Source: an uncultured Ruminiclostridium sp. | Lineage (GTDB): Bacteria > Bacillota > Clostridia > Oscillospirales > Ruminococcaceae | Reading direction: 5' to 3' | NCBI GenBank assembly: GCA_934462775.1 | Contig: CAKSIR010000039.1 | Location: forward strand, 1 to 16,418 | Length of the DNA stretch: 16,418 bases | Shown: piece by piece, positions 13,320 through 16,418 of the stretch | How positions within the stretch are numbered: position 1 is the stretch's first letter | Layout of the letters: every line of letters begins with the position of its first letter | Notes under the pieces: model-generated | Database searches by the model: none | The model's input: the letters and a program-made list of their open reading frames with translations, nothing else | What the model was told of the DNA's origin: nothing | Made by a program: the position numbers and the translations under genes

Positions 13320-15788
13320 TTAAATTATTTCACCGTTTATATCAACATAAAAGCTTACATTATAAAAATCTCTGTCCTTGTAGCATTTCATTATAGTGCG
13401 GTTCATTACGTTTCTGAATGCCTTTCCGTTTTTGCATTTGATTATCAGCTTGTATCTAAACTTGCCGCCAAGCCTGCCTGTGCCGCTTTTGGTAGGTCCG
13501 AGTGCAACTAAGGGAAGCTTAGCTTGTTCACGTTTTGCCTCGTCCATGAACAACTGCAAAAATTTCATAGAAGCAGCTTCACATGAACGTTCCACCAGCG
13601 ACGAAAATCCCACAAGACACAAGTCGCAGAACGGCGGAAAGAGCAGTTCCTTCCGCACCTCTATCTCCTGCCTGTAAAATTCAGGATAATTTTGCTGTGC
13701 AGCAAGCTGCAAAACGTAGTGGTCGGGGGTAAAGGTCTGCAAATAAGCTCTGCCTTTCTTGCTTCCTCTGCCTGAACGTCCAACGACCTGCGTTATGAGT
13801 GAAAATGTCTTTTCATAACCTAAATAATCTCCTGCATACAGGGATTTGTCAATAAGCAGCACTCCCACAAGGGTCACATTTTCAAAGTCCAGCCCCTTTG
13901 CAATCATCTGCGTCCCGACCATAATGTCGTATTCTCCGCTGCCAAACTGCGCAAATCTGGTTTCAAACGAGTTTTTGGTCATCGTAGTGTCCGCGTCCAT
14001 TCGCAGCACCCTTGCTTTTGGGAAATAAGCGCTTATTTCGTCCTCGATGCGCTGAGTTCCCGTTCCGCTCTGATGAATGAACGGCGAACCGCATTTAGGG
14101 CATTTTTCCGGCATTTTCTCGGTAAATCCGCAGTAATGACAGATTACGCTTTCGTTTATTTTATGATAAGTTAGAGGGATATTACAGTTTGGACATTCAA
14201 TAACCGCTCCGCAGGCAACGCAGTTCGCATAGGTGTGATAGCCGCGCCTGTTCAGCAGCAGTATTGTCTGTTCGCCGCGTTCAAGGTTAAGCTTTATTTC
14301 GTGAAGCAGCGGCTCGCTGAAATTTCCTCTGTTGCCGTATTCCGCCTCAGTCTTCATGTCAATGAGAAAAACCTCGGGCAGAACCGCTTTACTGTACCTT
14401 TCGTTAAGCTCAAACAGGCTGTATCTGCCCTTTTGCGCATTGTAGTAGCTGTCAAGGGACGGGGTTGCTGAGGCAAGCAGCAAAAATGCGTTATGCCTGA
14501 AGCAGCGCTGTTTTGCAACGTTTCTTGCGTGGTAGCGAGGGGCTTTTTCCGATTTGTAGGTGTGTTCCCCTTCTTCGTCAATAACAATTATTCCTATATT
14601 TTTTACGGGTGCAAAAATTGCGCTTCGTGTTCCGATAACAATTCTCGCTTCACCGTTTTTTATGCGTTTGTATTCGTCTGTGCGCTGTCCGATTGACAGA
14701 TTAGAGTGGATAATTGCCACCTTGTTGCCGAAAAGCCGCTGAAAATTCCCAACCGTCTGCGGTGTAAGCGAGATTTCGGGAACAAGCATTATAGCTGTTT
14801 TCCCTTGTTCAAGGGCTTTGTCAATCAGCTTCAGGAAAACCGAGGTTTTGCCGCTTCCTGTTACTCCGCGAAGCAGCGCGCATTTCGGTTCGGGGTTATC
14901 CATCAGCTCTGACAACCCGTCAAATACCGCTTGCTGCGCAGGTGAAAAAACCAGATTGTTTATATCGTCGGTGGCTTCGGCATTTGCCGAAACAGCGCGG
15001 CTTATCTCAAAATCAAACTGTTCCAGTATCCCCGCCTTGACAAGATTTTTTACAACAACCGATGTAACGCCGCACAAATAGCATATTTCCTTTATTGAAG
15101 CCGAATGGCTTTCCTCAAGGGTTTCCACCACCGCTTTCTGTTTCGGGGTCATGGACTTATATTTGTCAAGCTCCTCAGCTCCCTCGGCGATACGGACCAT
15201 TTGCTCGGTTTCATCGCCGATTCGCCGCTTGGCGCTTTCTGTTTTCTTGAGTATGCCTTTTTCAGCAAGGCTGTTTATGGTTTTTTTCTTTTTGGGATTG
15301 CCTGAACAGTCCAGATAGAAGTTGAATTCCTTGGCGCTTTTGGCGGTTTTCAGAAAGGCTATCAGCTCGTCCTCATCGTGGGTAAGAGTAACCTGCGGAA
15401 GCTGTTCCGCAAAGCGATACTGCTCGTTTATGTTAATGCTCATTCCTGTTGGCAGGACTGTCCTCACTGCGTCAAAATAGGTGCAGAACGTGTTCTCCTT
15501 AAGCCAGCTGACAAGATACAGCATTTCATCGTCAAGGACGATTCCGTCGTCAATAACCGACGCGATTTGCTTTATCCGTTTACTGTCGTAGCTGCTTTTC
15601 TCAAGACCGAACACTAATCCTATCTGCTTTTTTCCGCCTTTTCCGAAAGGAACGATTACGCGTTTTCCAACGACTGTTTCTTCTTTCAGCGAGTCAGGCA
15701 CAAGATAATCAAAAAGGTTGTCAAAGGAATACAGAGCCTTATCTACCGCAACCTTTGCTATTAACCCAAAACTATCTTCCGCACCCAC
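13320..15788 (-). CDS. priA: Primosomal replication restart helicase
   Basis: Superfamily 2 DNA helicase that reloads the replisome at stalled forks. 822 aa. An N-terminal DNA-binding region ([32 protein letters not shown]) leads to a winged-helix part and then the helicase. Walker A is GVTGSGKT (308-315); Walker B reads DEEGEHTYK (404-412), where the usual fourth residue His is Gly; then APRYHAR and SATPS. The zinc module has eight cysteines (523, 526, 532, 535, 550, 553, 563, 566). ATKGLDF-like motif V and VVGRSGRG motif VI follow. The start is GTG 15788 with an AAGGG site overlapping the gmk stop. It lies 10 nt after gmk with no rpoZ or coaBC between them, unlike many Firmicutes. Confidence 0.97.
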   Translation of the reverse strand: MGAEDSFGLIAKVAVDKALYSFDNLFDYLVPDSLKEETVVGKRVIVPFGKGGKKQIGLVFGLEKSSYDSKRIKQIASVIDDGIVLDDEMLYLVSWLKENTFCTYFDAVRTVLPTGMSININEQYRFAEQLPQVTLTHDEDELIAFLKTAKSAKEFNFYLDCSGNPKKKKTINSLAEKGILKKTESAKRRIGDETEQMVRIAEGAEELDKYKSMTPKQKAVVETLEESHSASIKEICYLCGVTSVVVKNLVKAGILEQFDFEISRAVSANAEATDDINNLVFSPAQQAVFDGLSELMDNPEPKCALLRGVTGSGKTSVFLKLIDKALEQGKTAIMLVPEISLTPQTVGNFQRLFGNKVAIIHSNLSIGQRTDEYKRIKNGEARIVIGTRSAIFAPVKNIGIIVIDEEGEHTYKSEKAPRYHARNVAKQRCFRHNAFLLLASATPSLDSYYNAQKGRYSLFELNERYSKAVLPEVFLIDMKTEAEYGNRGNFSEPLLHEIKLNLERGEQTILLLNRRGYHTYANCVACGAVIECPNCNIPLTYHKINESVICHYCGFTEKMPEKCPKCGSPFIHQSGTGTQRIEDEISAYFPKARVLRMDADTTMTKNSFETRFAQFGSGEYDIMVGTQMIAKGLDFENVTLVGVLLIDKSLYAGDYLGYEKTFSLITQVVGRSGRGSKKGRAYLQTFTPDHYVLQLAAQQNYPEFYRQEIEVRKELLFPPFCDLCLVGFSSLVERSCEAASMKFLQLFMDEAKREQAKLPLVALGPTKSGTGRLGGKFRYKLIIKCKNGKAFRNVMNRTIMKCYKDRDFYNVSFYVDINGEII

Positions 15789-15798
15789 AAAATCACCC

Positions 15799-16161
15799 TT
15801 ACTTCAGAATTTCCTCAATCAAGTCCGCATTTCTGCTTACTCTGAACTTTTCAGCTCTAACAACAGTTTCAAAGTCCTCAATTGCTTTTTCAAGCGCTCC
15901 GTTTACAATTGTGTAGTCGTAATTTGCTGCGTATGTAAGCTCATTTTTTGCAGCAGCAATGCGCTTTTGTATAACTTCCTCGCTTTCGGTGCCGCGTTTG
16001 TGCAGACGTCTGTCAAGCTCGGATATTGACGGCGGAAGAATGAAAATCATCACGCAGTCAGGGAACATTCTCTTAATGTTCGCCGCGCCCTCTACCTCTA
16101 TTTTAAGCACAACGTCCTTACCTGCGTCAAGCATATCCATAACCGCTTTGCGTGGGGTTCC
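15799..16161 (-). CDS. gmk: Guanylate kinase, lacking its N-terminal part at a sequence junction
   Basis: Phosphorylates GMP to GDP with ATP. The surviving 120 codons start at GTPRKAV (normally preceded by a conserved Tyr in NYYGTP, near residue 80) and run through LKIEVEGAANIKRMFPD, IFILPPS, LDRRLHKRGTES and ANYDYTIVN to a normal C-terminus. The ATP-binding P-loop and the first GMP-binding region (~80 residues) are missing. Upstream of the GTP codons the reading frame continues only into NSRNQFHRN-like non-homologous residues and meets the stop of the transporter gene. No start codon or ribosome site fits. It is adjacent to priA. The most likely explanation is a chimeric join, not a real short gene; otherwise it is a pseudogene. 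Confidence 0.88.
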   Translation of the reverse strand, partial: GTPRKAVMDMLDAGKDVVLKIEVEGAANIKRMFPDCVMIFILPPSISELDRRLHKRGTESEEVIQKRIAAAKNELTYAANYDYTIVNGALEKAIEDFETVVRAEKFRVSRNADLIEEILK

Positions 16162-16188
16162 GTTTCGGTGAAACTGATTGCGGGATCA
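16159..16188. other. Abrupt join between unrelated sequences (probable assembly chimera)
   Basis: Between the solute-binding protein stop (16188-16186) and the first conserved gmk codon (GTP, 16161) there are only about 25 bases. On the minus strand these read TCCCGCAATCAGTTTCACCG then AAAC, next to GGAACC. Base composition and codon use change at this point. The ACGGA at the border could be the start of a Shine-Dalgarno site in the foreign DNA and would supply the few shared bases for a false join. Confidence 0.75.
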
Positions 16189-16418
16189 GTTGGCAGCCTC
16201 TGCGGGAATGTACTTGTCAATGATGCTCTGGACGGTGCCGTCGTCGATGAGCTCCTTCAGCGCACCGTTGATGGCGTCAAGCATCGCGGTGTTGCCCTTG
16301 GCCACGCCGATGGCGTAGTCCTCGTTGGCAAACTCAGTGTCCAGAATTTTCAGACCGGGGTTGGCCTTCACATACTCCTGGGCGGGGGCGTTGTCGATGA
16401 CAACGCAGTCCACCTGGC
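16186..16418 (-). CDS. Amino-acid ABC transporter substrate-binding protein, C-terminal fragment
   Basis: The last 76 or so residues of a family 3 extracellular solute-binding protein (polar amino acids), secreted or lipid-anchored and delivering substrate to an ABC permease. Visible are VDCVVIDNAPAQEYV, then NPGLKIL, EDYAIGVAKGNTAMLDAINGAL, and a typical final helix ELIDDGTVQSIIDKYI. The N-terminal part lies beyond the window. The codons are strongly GC-rich at third positions (GCC, AAG, GGC, CTG, GTC), unlike every gene to its left, recalling Faecalibacterium-like genomes. It abuts the broken gmk with no intergenic elements. The specific substrate cannot be told. It probably does not belong to the same chromosome. 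Confidence 0.85.
   Translation of the reverse strand, partial: QVDCVVIDNAPAQEYVKANPGLKILDTEFANEDYAIGVAKGNTAMLDAINGALKELIDDGTVQSIIDKYIPAEAAN

Noticed and set aside
12671..13396. Long (241-codon) plus-strand open frame opposite fmt and def
   Set aside because: It lies entirely antisense to two certain genes, spans their gap, and its product resembles no family I know.

Overview
The window is a low-to-mid GC chromosomal segment from an endospore-forming Clostridia bacterium, most like the Ruminococcaceae/Oscillospirales. Every supported gene lies on the minus strand, so transcription runs from high to low coordinates. The organism call rests on gene order (priA-def-fmt-yugP-rsmB-rlmN-prpC-prkC-rsgA, then spoVM, then an M50 protease with the TIGR03960/TIGR03936 pair), on the SpoVM peptide, and on the gene content. 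It is an inference from recalled families, not a database match.

Region by region, in transcription order. (1) 16162-16418 is a GC-rich foreign-looking end: the C-terminus of an amino-acid ABC transporter solute-binding protein, joined abruptly to a guanylate kinase gene that has lost its first ~80 codons. The join at about 16159-16170 is most simply an assembly chimera. (2) 15799 down to 4927 is one long, tightly packed housekeeping operon: gmk (fragment), priA, def, fmt, yugP-like protease, rsmB, rlmN, prpC, prkC, rsgA. It covers replication restart, N-terminal formylation and deformylation, rRNA methylation, Ser/Thr phosphosignalling and 30S maturation. It ends at a perfect intrinsic terminator. 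(3) 4841-4546 is a mini-operon of two very small genes, a 51-aa Cys-rich membrane protein and a 28-aa SpoVM, closed by a second strong terminator. (4) 4504-1193 holds a 75-aa single-TM protein in the SpoIVFA position, a SpoIVFB-like M50 protease, and the B12-binding/radical-SAM protein with its DUF2344 partner, all overlapping or closely spaced. (5) 1157-1 has a near-consensus sigma-A promoter, a ~190-nt structured leader, rplS (L19) and the 5' part of lepB (signal peptidase I).

Functionally, the middle links growth-phase translation maintenance (def/fmt/rsmB/rlmN/rsgA) to PrpC/PrkC signalling, followed by sporulation genes (spoVM, SpoIVFA/FB-like). Several true starts are GTG or TTG with good Shine-Dalgarno spacing (priA, fmt, prpC, rsgA, TIGR03936). 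No mobile elements, CRISPR arrays, tRNAs or rRNAs were seen. Apart from the junction and a few small undescribed proteins, the region is conventional.
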